Shown here piece after piece: positions 17,563 through 25,849 of a DNA stretch of 64,000 nucleotides; position 1 is the stretch's first letter, and every line of letters starts with the position of its first letter. Origin of the DNA: Streptomyces sp. CB02959 (GTDB lineage Bacteria > Actinomycetota > Actinomycetes > Streptomycetales > Streptomycetaceae); the NCBI RefSeq assembly GCF_002803155.1, contig NZ_NNBP01000026.1:1-64000 (forward strand). Reading direction: 5' to 3'. The notes under the pieces are model-generated. The model searched no databases. It saw nothing but the letters and a program-made list of their open reading frames with translations, and was not told where the DNA came from. Made by a program: the position numbers and the translations under genes.

Positions 17563-17982
17563 TCAGCGGATGTCGTGGTCGGGGTGGGTCCGGTCGTATG
17601 CCTGCCGTGCTTCGGCGATGACGGCGCGGTGGGCGAGTGACCAGTCGGCAAGTGCCTTGACCAGGTGGGTCAGGCCGGCTCCGGTCCCGGTCAGGCGGTA
17701 GTCGACCTTGGCGGGGACGGTCGGGTACACGGTGCGCAGCACAAGGCCGTCGCGTTCGAGCCTGCGGACGGTAAGGGTGAGCATGCGCTGGGAGATGCCG
17801 TCGATGGCGCGCTGCAGTTCACGGAACCGGCGCGGCCCGCCCGCAAGCTCAACGATCACGAGCACCGACCATTTGTCGCCGATGCGGTCCAGGACGTCGC
17901 GGATGCCGCAGTCGGGGTGGTCTTCACGCCCGCAGGGGTCGAGGTCGGCGGGGGCGGTTACCCCGGTGTGCGTGAGTGACAT
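17563..17982 (-). CDS. HxlR-family transcriptional regulator
   Basis: A 139-residue winged-helix regulator. The HxlR core is clear: a Cys-rich start (CGREDHPDCGIRDVLDRIGD), then KWSVLVIVELAGGPRRFREL, GISQRMLTLTVRRLERDGLV and TGAGLTHLVKALADWSLAH. The conserved N-terminal Cys suggests redox or electrophile sensing as in HypR/QorR relatives. It is divergent from an NmrA-like reductase gene starting 88 bp away, the usual arrangement for a regulator and its quinone-reductase-type target. Confidence 0.93.
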   Translation of the reverse strand: MSLTHTGVTAPADLDPCGREDHPDCGIRDVLDRIGDKWSVLVIVELAGGPRRFRELQRAIDGISQRMLTLTVRRLERDGLVLRTVYPTVPAKVDYRLTGTGAGLTHLVKALADWSLAHRAVIAEARQAYDRTHPDHDIR

Positions 17983-18069
17983 CAGACTGCCTTCTTGTGG
18001 CCGGTAGGCGTGCGATCAAGGATCAAGCGTAGTTACCGATGAGAACCACGACGGAAGAATGCGACTGAC

Positions 18070-18891
18070 ATGATCTTGGTGACGGGAGCAAGCGGGAGTC
18101 TCGGCTCGGCCACCCTTGCGGCGCTGCGTGCCAGTGGCGCCGCCGCGACGGGCGGCAGCCGCACGCCGGGCGAGGGGACGCGGCACCTCGACTTCGACGA
18201 CCACGCGAGCCTCGACCTCACCGGGGTGTCGACCCTGGTGCTGATTTCCGCCGGTTACGGCGAGGACGACCAGGTCATCGGGCGGCACGCGGCGGTCCTG
18301 GACGCCGCCGTGCGCGACGGCGTCGACCACGTCGTCTACACCAGCCTGACCACGGCCGGCGACCATCTCGGATTCGCGCCCGCGCACCGTGCCACCGAGC
18401 GCCTGGTGCGGGCAGGCGGACTGCCGTGGACGATCCTGCGCAACGGCCTGTACGCCGAACTCTTCGGCGGCCTGCTGAGGTGGGCCGGCGACGGTGTGGA
18501 GTCCGCGTTCGGGGATGGTGCCCTGGCGGCGGTCGTGCGGGCGGATCTCGCCGATGCCGCGGCGGCCGTCGCGGCGAATCCGGCCCGACACGGTGGGCGG
18601 ACCTATGACCTTGTCGGTACGCCGATCACGGCGGGTCAGGTGGCCGACCGGCTCGGGGTCCCGCACCGCACCATCGGGCTGGGCGAGTACCGGCGCAGGC
18701 TCCTCGATGAGACGCCGGGGCTCCTGCCGTTCCAGCCGCCCATGCTCGCTTCGATCGCCACGGGAATCCGGCACGGCTTCCTGGACGGAACCGCTCCCGA
18801 TCTCACGGACCTTCTTGGCCGCCCGGCCCGCGATCCACTGGCTACGGCCGTTGCAGCCGCGTCCGCCACAAGGCCGGAGGCAAGCCTCTAG
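18070..18891 (+). CDS. NmrA-like NAD(P)-binding oxidoreductase (QorB-type)
   Basis: A 273-residue atypical short-chain dehydrogenase with the N-terminal dinucleotide motif VTGASGSLGSATLAALRASG, the strand VYTSLTTAG and the motif LPWTILRNGLYAE typical of NmrA/quinone oxidoreductase 2 proteins. It would reduce quinones or related electrophiles using NADPH. Start is ATG 18070. Transcribed divergently from the HxlR regulator, its probable controller. Confidence 0.88.
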   Translation: MILVTGASGSLGSATLAALRASGAAATGGSRTPGEGTRHLDFDDHASLDLTGVSTLVLISAGYGEDDQVIGRHAAVLDAAVRDGVDHVVYTSLTTAGDHLGFAPAHRATERLVRAGGLPWTILRNGLYAELFGGLLRWAGDGVESAFGDGALAAVVRADLADAAAAVAANPARHGGRTYDLVGTPITAGQVADRLGVPHRTIGLGEYRRRLLDETPGLLPFQPPMLASIATGIRHGFLDGTAPDLTDLLGRPARDPLATAVAAASATRPEASL

Positions 18892-19353
18892 TGCTCCAGC
18901 CGTAGATGTCATCTTGCTGGTGCGGCCCGGTACGGGAACGGCGCGCTCAGTGGCGTGACCCGTCCTTCGCCGTCTCGACGGTCGGCATTCGCGTCATTTT
19001 CCGCACGCGAGGAAGTGCGGGTGAGCGTGCCCCTGTGACGGCGACCCGGCATCGGCCACTCGGCGGATCGGCCCAGGCAGCGAGGGCGATGCCACCTGAT
19101 CCGCAATCCCGTTGGCGCGTATGCCGCCCTCGGCCCTCAGTCAAGTAACCGTGCACATCGGTCAGTTCGAGACATTGGCAGTCGAGGTGGGGGTTGTGAG
19201 GTTGCTGCGGCTTGTGGCACTCATGTGTCCATTGGTGCCCTTTCGCCTGCGGTTGCCAGAAGTCGACGGTTTCCTGCGTTACCGGACCTTCGGCTGCGGC
19301 AACCCGTCGGGCGGCAAGGGCTGCCGGCAAGCAACTTCGAACGAGGAGACCTC
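18892..19353. other. intergenic region before the DPBB protein gene
   Basis: No supported gene in about 460 bp; an antisense frame covering most of it has atypical composition and no ribosome binding site. A small hairpin, CCGCAC-GCGAGGAA-GTGCGG (19001-19020), may terminate the upstream gene. Confidence 0.5.
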
Positions 19354-19776
19354 ATGCGCACACCCAGGGGCATCGGACGGGCGGTCAGCGTGCTGGCCGC
19401 GGCCGTCACCGGCGTAGCCCTCGGAACCGGCCCCGCGGCTGCCGTCCCGATCGGCCAACCGCTGACCGGCAAGATGACCTACTACAACGACAAGGGTTAC
19501 GGCGCCTGCGGCACCTCCATAGACCCGACCGCCCAGGATCTGGTGGCGGTTTCCCCGACCTGGTGGACCTCGGCGAACCCGAACAACGACCCCCTGTGTT
19601 CCGGAGTCTCGGTGGAGGTCAGCTATCAGGGCAGAACCATCACCGTCCCGGTCAGGGACAAGTGCTTCTCCTGCGATCCGAACCACATAGACCTCAGCGA
19701 GTCGGCCTTCCGGAAACTGGTCCCGCCGGGCACCGACATGGTCCCCAGCGTCACCTGGAAGTTCGTCAACGGCTGA
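19354..19776 (+). CDS. secreted RlpA/barwin-like double-psi beta-barrel protein
   Basis: A 140-residue exported protein. The signal peptide (RAVSVLAAAVTGVALGTGPA, cleavage near AAA-VP) is followed by a compact domain with GKMTYYNDKGYGACGTSI, DLVAVSPTWW and DKCFSCDPNHIDLSESAF, the layout of RlpA/expansin-like and barwin-like barrels including the His-Ile-Asp-Leu-Ser motif. Four cysteines probably form two disulfides. Such proteins in streptomycetes are annotated as cell-wall binding or protease-inhibitor-like. Start ATG 19354 has GAGGAG upstream. It is a single-gene unit. Confidence 0.85.
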   Translation: MRTPRGIGRAVSVLAAAVTGVALGTGPAAAVPIGQPLTGKMTYYNDKGYGACGTSIDPTAQDLVAVSPTWWTSANPNNDPLCSGVSVEVSYQGRTITVPVRDKCFSCDPNHIDLSESAFRKLVPPGTDMVPSVTWKFVNG

Positions 19777-20155
19777 CCACCCCAGGGGCGCCATACCGCC
19801 TGCCGCGCCAGGGACCGGGTCCGCGGCCGCCCACTCCGGCCAGGCAGCCCGGAGTGGGCGACCGCCGCGGGAGCGGCATGCGCCTGCCGCGCCGGGTGAC
19901 CGTGACGCGATGGGTCACGGTCACCCGGGCGTCATGCCTTGTGCGGGGTGGGCGCGGCTCGTTGGGGCTGGACGGGGCCAATGCCAGCTCGGGCACGAGT
20001 GGTTGCGCGCGAGGGGGCTGAAGTTCCCCTGGTGTACTCGTCAGGGAAGGCGGTCACCTGGGCGCAAACACGCCAATGGCCACTCACGCCAGGCCCACGA
20101 CAAGCGACTTGAGAATGGAACAGGAAGGAACGGGACGGAACAGAACGGAAGTTGA
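19777..20155. other. intergenic region with strong hairpin
   Basis: Convergent intergenic space. It contains the long hairpin at 19892-19928 and a short GGAAC-rich run near 20114-20150; no gene is supported. Confidence 0.5.
19892..19928. terminator. 15-bp stem hairpin
   Basis: CCGGGTGACCGTGAC pairs with GTCACGGTCACCCGG with a 7-nt loop. It lies between convergent genes and can serve both. Confidence 0.7.
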
Positions 20156-20791
20156 TCAGTGCGGTACGTGAGGAGCCACCGCCGCCGCGAACTCCGCACC
20201 GACGCCGCACAGGTCCTCGTCACCACTGGAGACCTCACTGGCGGACAGGTTCACGCTGCCATACGACGTCGGCCACATGATCATGCATGTCATGCCGGTA
20301 CTGAAGCTCGTCGCCGAGGGGACACCGTCGACCTTGATCGACGAAACGCCGCTCCACTTCGCCGGCGGCTCACTCAAATAACTCAGCCTGAAGAACATCC
20401 GGTGCTTCGTCGAGCTCCAGCGGCAGTTGGTTTTATTGTCGGCGTCGACGCGATTCAGACCCCACTCCTGGGTCAGCGCGTCGTCCACCGCCGCGCACGG
20501 GTCCGACGGAACGCCGCCGGAACCGGCCGTCTCGCCGGAACCGGCCGTTTCCCCGGGCCCGGTTCGAGCACTCTCGGACGCACTCGGACCGGTCTGGACC
20601 GGTGGACGAGACCCCGAGGCGTCGGGCTCCCGGTCCGGCGCCCATGCCCAGATCCCGGCGCCCACCGCCACGCACAACACGACCGCCGACGCCGCCACCA
20701 CCGCCACCCGCGCGGTCCTGGTGCCCGGCTGCGGCCCCTCCGGGACATTCGACTTCGTCCAGTCCTGCCTGTCCTCGTCCCACTGATCCAC
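20156..20791 (-). CDS. membrane-anchored hypothetical protein with extracellular DUF3558-like domain
   Basis: A 211-residue protein. A 28-residue cytoplasmic start leads to one membrane helix (VAVVAASAVVLCVAVGAGIW), then a Pro/Ser/Gly/Glu linker with a GETAGSGETAGSGG repeat, then a ~110-residue extracellular domain with three cysteines (DPCAAVDDA, NCRWSST, MTCMIMW) plus a late fourth. Its Cys pattern resembles DUF3558-type extracellular domains; no catalytic motif is visible. GTG start at 20789-20791. Confidence 0.65.
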   Translation of the reverse strand: MDQWDEDRQDWTKSNVPEGPQPGTRTARVAVVAASAVVLCVAVGAGIWAWAPDREPDASGSRPPVQTGPSASESARTGPGETAGSGETAGSGGVPSDPCAAVDDALTQEWGLNRVDADNKTNCRWSSTKHRMFFRLSYLSEPPAKWSGVSSIKVDGVPSATSFSTGMTCMIMWPTSYGSVNLSASEVSSGDEDLCGVGAEFAAAVAPHVPH

Positions 20792-20860
20792 GACGCCTAC
20801 CCCTGCCCGCCGATGCCTGCTTCGCCGACGACTTCTCGCCCACGGAGACTGGGCTGTTGC

Positions 20861-21052
20861 CTATCTCCCCAACGAAAACGCCGCCCCGCTCACATTGATG
20901 ACGTAATGCTCGAAGCCGCCCGTCTCGTCGCCCTCCGCATGCAGCGCCCGGACCAATCCACCTGAGTTCCGGTCCTGGAGCGTCTTCACATACTGGCCGA
21001 TGTCCATCTCCTGGAAAAGAGAAACGTCCTCCCCCCGTTCCCGCTCCCGCAC
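20861..21052 (-). CDS. small hypothetical protein (63 aa or 48 aa)
   Basis: A GTG-started 63-codon frame with GC-rich third positions, upstream of and co-directional with the DUF3558-like gene (69 nt gap). An internal ATG (21005-21007) gives 48 residues, starting MDIGQYVKTLQDRNSGG. Neither start has a good ribosome binding site. No family recognised; it may be a remnant of a longer gene. Confidence 0.35.
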   Translation of the reverse strand: MRERERGEDVSLFQEMDIGQYVKTLQDRNSGGLVRALHAEGDETGGFEHYVINVSGAAFSLGR

Positions 21053-21188
21053 TTACGCGGCCGGCCCGTCGGGCAGCGCGTACCGCGACACAGCGTCGAG
21101 GACCACGTCGGGCGCCCCGGCGACCGGCACAGTGGGTCCACTCCTCCCCGTCCGTGCCCGGTCGGCAAGGCACGGGACTGGTCGGTTG

Positions 21189-22154
21189 CTATGCCTGGTT
21201 GGCCGCCTTCTTGACGGTCCTGATCACTGGTGCCGTTTCGACGTGTGTGATGGCTGGGAGTGCGGCGATCCGGGTGGTCAGGTACCGGTACAGCTCTTGT
21301 TGGTTCGCGCACACCACGCTCGCGTAGAGGTTGGTCGGGCCGGTCGTGGCGGCGGCGAACGCGATCTCCGGATGCCCGGCCAGCTCCTGACCGGCCTGCT
21401 CCAGGTGTGCGGGGGCGACCGAGAGCCAGAGCAGGGTTCGGGCGGTCACGCCGAACATGCGCCAGTCGACGTCGATGTCGAGGTAGAGCAGGCCGTGTTC
21501 GCGCAGCTCCGTCATCCGGCGCCGGACCGTCGTCGGTGACCAGCCGGTCGCCGTGGCCAACTGCTCCAGTCCGGCCCGGCCGTCGGTGGCGAGCAGGGCG
21601 AGGAGCTTGCGGTCACCGTCGTCGAGCCGCACCGGTCCCGGTCGATGCGGCACCGGAGGCGGGCGCAGTCGCTCGATCGCCTCCGCGTCCAACGACCCGA
21701 TTTTTCCCACCAGGTTGTCCGGGCCGCCGTAGAAGGCGTGCAGCACGGAGTGCGCGGTCACGCCCTCCACACGCGGGGTGCGCGGGAGTTTGGCCAGCAG
21801 CAGTGCCTCGCTGTCCGCCTCGCTCTCGGTTCGGACCACGCAGGTGATCTCGGTGCCGCCGGAGCTGAGGCTCACCCAGGACGTGTCGGGGCGTCTGGCC
21901 AGCGCCTCGGCGACCGGGAGCGACGCGGCGGGCGCACAGCGCACCCGCAGGAACCACAGGACGGCGCCCAGCGCGGTCGGGTCGACCCCGCCGAGCACGC
22001 GTACCGCCCCGGTGGACCGCAACCGGGCGTACCGGCGGGCGATGGTGCGATCCGACACGCCGAGCACCTCGGCGATGGTGCTGAACGGGGCACGGCCGTC
22101 GATCTGCAGGGCGTGCACGAGCCGCCGGTCCAGCTCGTCGTAGTCGGATTCCAC
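21189..22154 (-). CDS. Lrp/AsnC-family transcriptional regulator (duplicated domain)
   Basis: A 321-residue regulator with two consecutive Lrp/AsnC units. The first winged helix (about 8-50, LDRRLVHALQIDGRAPFSTI) is followed by a ligand-binding half, then a second helix-turn-helix (about 178-220, LDDGDRKLLALLATDGRAGL) and a second ligand-binding half. This tandem layout, about twice the E. coli Lrp length, is common in actinobacteria. GTG start at 22152-22154. It is divergent from the FAD monooxygenase gene starting 115 bp away, its likely target. Confidence 0.92.
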   Translation of the reverse strand: MESDYDELDRRLVHALQIDGRAPFSTIAEVLGVSDRTIARRYARLRSTGAVRVLGGVDPTALGAVLWFLRVRCAPAASLPVAEALARRPDTSWVSLSSGGTEITCVVRTESEADSEALLLAKLPRTPRVEGVTAHSVLHAFYGGPDNLVGKIGSLDAEAIERLRPPPVPHRPGPVRLDDGDRKLLALLATDGRAGLEQLATATGWSPTTVRRRMTELREHGLLYLDIDVDWRMFGVTARTLLWLSVAPAHLEQAGQELAGHPEIAFAAATTGPTNLYASVVCANQQELYRYLTTRIAALPAITHVETAPVIRTVKKAANQA

Positions 22155-22269
22155 CGAGCCGAGGGTAGACGGCGTCAGATACCAACGCAACGGCGCCGGT
22201 TTCTGGCTCGGATGGCTCGGCCGACAGAGCGTTGCCCGTGTCCTGATCGACACAGACAGAGGAGAGTCC

Positions 22270-23706
22270 GTGGACACCGATGTGCTCATCGTCGGCGCCG
22301 GCCCGACCGGAATGACGCTGGCCAACGAGCTGCTGACGGCGGGGGTGTCGACCGTACTGGTCGACAAGCTGTCGCAGCGCAGCGACCTGTCCAAGGCAGG
22401 CGGCGTGCAGTCCCGCACGCTGGAGGCACTCGACCAACGAGGGCTGCTGGAGCCCTTGTTGGCCACCGGAGACCACCCCGTCACCACTGGCCACTTCGCC
22501 GGTATCCCGCTTCCGCTCCACTCCAACCGGCACCGTCTGCCGTGGCGGTCCATACCGCAGGTGGTGATCGAGGGATTCTTCGAGCGGCATCTCGCCGCGC
22601 ACGGCCTCCACGCCCGGCGGGACCACGAACTGGTCGGCCTCGCCCAGGACGACAACGGGGTCGCCGCGACCTTCGCCAACGGCGCCACTCTCCGCTCCCG
22701 TTACCTCGTCGCCGCCGACGGAGCCCACAGCGCCGTACGGTCGCTGCTGCGGGCCGGGTTCCCCGGTCAGCCGGGCACGAAGACGATCATCGCCGCCGAC
22801 GTGCGGTTGGGCGGCGTCGATCCGTCCACGTCGCACACCTGGAACGAGGACGGACACTGGGCGGCACTGTTCCCGCTCGGCACCGATCCGCAGGGCAGGC
22901 AGCTGCGCCGACTGGTCCTCGGCGGACCGGGCCAGTCAGTGCCGAGGGAGATCCCGGTCACCGAGGACGACATCCGCCATGGCCTGAACACCGTGTTCGG
23001 AACGCGGGTGCACCTGCTCGAACTGCGCTACGCCCGCCGTATCACCAACGCGTCACGGCAGGTTGAGCACTACCGGCACGGGCGGGTGTTCCTTGCGGGC
23101 GATGCCGCCCATGTCCACCTGCCGCTCGGCGCGCAGGGCATGAACACCGGGATGCAGGACGCGCTCAACCTCGGTTGGAAACTCGGCGCCGCCGTGCACG
23201 GCTGGGCGCCGAAGAGCCTGCTCGACACGTATCACGCGGAACGGCATCCGGCCGGGGCCGCCGTATTGGGCAACGTCCGGGCCCAGAGCCTGCTGATGGA
23301 CTGGGCCGGCACCCGCGATCCGGACGTGCTGGCCGCCCGGGAGATCTTCACGGCCATGGCCCAACTCCCGGACGTCCAGCGCCATCTCGCCGACCTGATG
23401 TCCGGGATGGCCATCCGCTATCCGATGCCGGGCACCGAAACCCACCCGCTCGTCGGCCGACCCGCACCGGACCTGGACCTCGGCCCGACCCGGGTGCACG
23501 AACTGCTGCGGTCCGGGCACGGCATCCTGCTGGACCCGGCCGACACGTTCGCCAGGACCGCCGGCCCCTGGTCGGACCGGGTGGACCGGGTGGGCCAGGG
23601 CGCGCACACCGAACCGATGCTCATCCGGCCGGACGGCTACGTGTGCTGGGCAGGCACGGCCGACCTGGAACCGGCGCTCGACCGCTGGTTCGGCGAACCC
23701 CGCTGA
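22270..23706 (+). CDS. group A FAD-dependent aromatic monooxygenase
   Basis: A 478-residue flavoprotein hydroxylase of the PheA/TetX/Rox type. It shows the N-terminal FAD motif VLIVGAGPTGMTLANELLTAG, the mid-protein DG motif YLVAADGAHSAVRSLL and the C-terminal FAD motif VFLAGDAAHVHLPLGAQGMN. It would use NAD(P)H and O2 to hydroxylate an aromatic ring. Length and motifs resemble rifampicin monooxygenase-like and polyketide hydroxylase proteins; which one cannot be decided. GTG start with AGAGGAGA upstream. It faces an Lrp regulator. Confidence 0.92.
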   Translation: MDTDVLIVGAGPTGMTLANELLTAGVSTVLVDKLSQRSDLSKAGGVQSRTLEALDQRGLLEPLLATGDHPVTTGHFAGIPLPLHSNRHRLPWRSIPQVVIEGFFERHLAAHGLHARRDHELVGLAQDDNGVAATFANGATLRSRYLVAADGAHSAVRSLLRAGFPGQPGTKTIIAADVRLGGVDPSTSHTWNEDGHWAALFPLGTDPQGRQLRRLVLGGPGQSVPREIPVTEDDIRHGLNTVFGTRVHLLELRYARRITNASRQVEHYRHGRVFLAGDAAHVHLPLGAQGMNTGMQDALNLGWKLGAAVHGWAPKSLLDTYHAERHPAGAAVLGNVRAQSLLMDWAGTRDPDVLAAREIFTAMAQLPDVQRHLADLMSGMAIRYPMPGTETHPLVGRPAPDLDLGPTRVHELLRSGHGILLDPADTFARTAGPWSDRVDRVGQGAHTEPMLIRPDGYVCWAGTADLEPALDRWFGEPR

Positions 23707-23736
23707 GCCGGCGTTGAGGACACCGGCCGCCAGTCG

Positions 23737-23754
23737 CCACTGCGCGGTCAGTGG
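23737..23754. terminator. short hairpin between convergent genes
   Basis: CCACTG-CGCGGT-CAGTGG lies between the monooxygenase and AhpD-like genes. The stem is only 6 bp, so this is a weak terminator call. Confidence 0.35.
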
Positions 23755-23772
23755 GTAGGAGCCACACCGGGC

Positions 23773-24255
23773 TCAGCCCCAGGTCCGGCCGGCCGGTTCC
23801 TTGATGGTGCGGTTGATCCGGTTGAAGAAGTTGGTCAGCGCGATCTCCAGGTTGATCGCGCCGATCTGCTCCTCGGTGAAGTGGGCGTTGGCCTCTTCCC
23901 AGATCGCGTCGGTGACTCCCTCCGCACCGTCCTGCAGCCGGGTGGCGGCCTCGGCCAGCGCCAGTGCCGCGCGCTCCGCATCGGTGTAGAACGGCGCCTC
24001 ACGCCACGCCGCCACGTTGTGCAGCCGCTCGTCGGTGTCACCGGCCTTCCTCCCCCCGGCGACACTGGCGTGGACGCACGCCGAGCAGCTGTTGATCTGG
24101 CTGGCGCGCAGGTGGACCAGCGCGAGCAGCTTCGGGTCGACTCCCCCGGCGGCGATCGCCTTCTGCAAGTGGTCGTGCCTGACCGCGCGGATCGCGTCGA
24201 TCGCGTCGAGACCGGCGAGTCGGGCGGGCCGAGGGTTGCGTCGACCTCGCGGCAC
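23773..24255 (-). CDS. carboxymuconolactone decarboxylase / AhpD-like peroxidase-fold protein
   Basis: A 160-residue protein whose core LALVHLRASQINSCSACVHA carries the CxxC pair and downstream His of the AhpD-like alkylhydroperoxidase family, followed by ERLHNVAAWREAPFYTDAER and EEQIGAINLEIALTNFFNRI. It is probably a thiol-disulfide or peroxide-reducing enzyme rather than a true decarboxylase. The GTG start at 24253-24255 overlaps an out-of-frame ATG and the first 12 residues do not look like the family, so the 5' end may be altered. Confidence 0.85.
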   Translation of the reverse strand: MPRGRRNPRPARLAGLDAIDAIRAVRHDHLQKAIAAGGVDPKLLALVHLRASQINSCSACVHASVAGGRKAGDTDERLHNVAAWREAPFYTDAERAALALAEAATRLQDGAEGVTDAIWEEANAHFTEEQIGAINLEIALTNFFNRINRTIKEPAGRTWG

Positions 24256-24398
24256 ATGACGCCGTGTTGAGCTGTAGCCGCCGGGAGATGCCAGGAGGCG
24301 GCCGCGGCGGCGCGCCGCTCACCGGTAACGGAGCACCTGCACCAGCGCGAGGACGGCGACGCGGTGAACACCTGGGGCGGGCCGGTCAAGAACCGGGG

Positions 24399-24860
24399 TC
24401 ATTCCTCCAGGGCTGTCGCGATGTGGTCGAGGTCGGTGAGGAGCGCTGCCACGCGTTGCGGCGGGATCGCCTCGACCATGCGCTGTTCGATGGCGTAGAC
24501 GGCGGCCTGGACCGCAGCGAGGCGTGCCTGGCCCTCCTCGGTGAGGTGCGCGGGCCGGGCGCGGCCGTGGTCGGCGGTGGCGGGGCGGGTGATCAGTCCC
24601 GCTTCCTGGAGGCCCCGCAGGACGACGTTTGCGGACTGCCGGGTGACGAAGGTCGCGCGGGCGAGGTCGGCGTTGGACATACCGGGGTGCAGGGCCAGGA
24701 GTTCGAGAGTGGAGTACTGCGGCACCGTCAGTCCGTGCTCGCGCAAGACCTTGTCCATGGCGCCGCGCAGGGCGGCCTGGGCGCGTTTGAGTACGTATCC
24801 CACGTGGTGGGTGACGTCCTTCGCGGGGTGGGGCGGCTCGGCCGGCATGTTCTGTTCCAT
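24399..24860 (-). CDS. MarR-family transcriptional regulator
   Basis: A 153-residue winged-helix repressor with the MarR core LTVPQYSTLELLALHPGMSN, ATFVTRQSANVVLRGLQEAG and an Arg-rich wing (RPATADHGRARPAHLT). Start ATG 24858-24860 sits inside an ATGTCA-N6-TGACAT dyad, and a second copy lies 45 bp away near the divergent VOC gene. Autoregulation plus control of the VOC gene is therefore expected. Confidence 0.93.
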   Translation of the reverse strand: MEQNMPAEPPHPAKDVTHHVGYVLKRAQAALRGAMDKVLREHGLTVPQYSTLELLALHPGMSNADLARATFVTRQSANVVLRGLQEAGLITRPATADHGRARPAHLTEEGQARLAAVQAAVYAIEQRMVEAIPPQRVAALLTDLDHIATALEE

Positions 24861-24921
24861 GTCAGCATTTTGACATAGCCGTTCCGGCATCCTAGCCTCA
24901 GCGATGTCAAAGTCCTGACAC
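24859..24921. promoter_or_regulatory. two MarR operator dyads
   Basis: ATGTCA-GCATTT-TGACAT (24859-24876) and ATGTCA-AAGTCC-TGACAC (24904-24921) share the same half-sites and 6-bp spacer, with centres 45 bp apart. One overlaps the MarR start codon, the other lies about 21 bp before the VOC gene start. Confidence 0.75.
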
Positions 24922-24941
24922 CACTGGATCGAGGAACCCCC

Positions 24942-25313
24942 ATGTCTGTCACCATCGACGGCCCCGACTTCGTAGCCCTGCAGGTCCGCGACGTGGAGGC
25001 TGCGGCCGCCTTCTGCGAGCAGCACCTGGGCCTGCGCCGGGCCCGCGTTTCGCCGCCGCACGCGGTCGTGTTCGACACCAAGCCGACCCCGTTCGCCCTC
25101 CGCGAGCTCCTCCCGGGCGTCGACCTCGCCGATACCGCACGACCCGGCCTCGGAGTGGCGCTCTGGTTCCGGACTTCCGACGCTCACAAGCTCCACGACC
25201 AACTCACCGCCGCCCAGATCAAGATCGTGACCCCGATGGCGGACAGCCCCTTCGGGCCGGTGTTCTCCTTCGAGGGCCCGGAGGGCTACGTGCTCACCGC
25301 ACACGGAGGCTGA
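24942..25313 (+). CDS. VOC-family (glyoxalase-like) protein
   Basis: A 123-residue single vicinal-oxygen-chelate module beginning VALQVRDVEAAAAFCEQHLG and ending SPFGPVFSFEGPEGYVLTAH, with the beta-alpha-beta-beta-beta repeats of the fold. It may isomerise or bind a small metabolite, or give resistance. It is divergent from the MarR gene and has its operator at the promoter. ATG 24942. Confidence 0.9.
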   Translation: MSVTIDGPDFVALQVRDVEAAAAFCEQHLGLRRARVSPPHAVVFDTKPTPFALRELLPGVDLADTARPGLGVALWFRTSDAHKLHDQLTAAQIKIVTPMADSPFGPVFSFEGPEGYVLTAHGG

Positions 25314-25315
25314 CC

Positions 25316-25467
25316 GTGACCGCCGTCTCCCTCGCCCCGGCCGGGCCCTTCTCCCTCGACGTCGACGTCGACGTCGACGGCACCGGATTCCCGGGCCCTT
25401 GCCGCGGATCCTGTGGCGGCAGGGCTCATGGCGGACTGCCCGGGGCTGCGCCCGGTGTGCTTTGACC
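25316..25467 (+). pseudogene. AlkA-like DNA-3-methyladenine glycosylase, broken N-terminal remnant
   Basis: A GTG-started frame gives VSLAPAGPFSLD, then a GACGTC microrepeat (DVDVDVDG) and TGFPG. After one apparent extra G in TTCCCGGGCCCTT the reading moves to the next frame, giving ALAADPVAAGLMADCPGLRP and VCF. These are familiar pieces of actinobacterial AlkA-like glycosylases (normally about 300 aa), but the ~80 residues between the two blocks and everything downstream are missing. The gene is thus deleted internally, frameshifted and truncated. Family assignment is from motif memory. Confidence 0.55.
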
Positions 25468-25849
25468 GATGTCGTCGACCGCCCCCTCGGCGACCAGGAA
25501 GTCGGCCCATCATGGCCATGGACCAGGTGTCCCGCACCCGACTTTCACCATGTCCCCGAACAGAACGAACGTTGCCTGATACGGCACTGGCCCCACTACA
25601 CGTCGAACCCCCGCCAGAACACTCCGGCGGGGGTTCGACGTCTCGCGCGCTCTCGCACAGGCATTGCCCCGATCATGGCTTCGCCCCCGGCCCATAGCCC
25701 CCTCCAACGCCTCCCGCCATCCGAGAGGATCTACGCTGTGGCCCGCGACCACCGTCTCAGCGTCATTCCACACCACTCACGATGCCCAGCGGCGGCCTCA
25801 CCTGTCTCCGCACCTGCCTGGGACCAGTCGCCCGACCGGAAAGCAGACC
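25468..25849. other. intergenic stretch before the kilB-like gene
   Basis: No gene is supported. It contains the strong 25600-25641 hairpin. A long open frame entering the kilB-like gene from upstream lacks coding character. Confidence 0.5.
25600..25641. terminator. perfect 16-bp stem hairpin
   Basis: ACGTCGAACCCCCGCC (25600-25615) pairs exactly with GGCGGGGGTTCGACGT (25626-25641). The loop and right arm match the hairpin at 571-594 (GAACACTCCGGCGGGG in both). Confidence 0.75.

Noticed and set aside
18947..19330. 127-residue antisense frame in the intergenic region
   Set aside because: Atypical composition, no start signal and a hairpin within it; not supported as coding.
20114..20150. run of GGAAC micro-repeats
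   Set aside because: Irregular, short and without dyad symmetry; likely low-complexity intergenic DNA.
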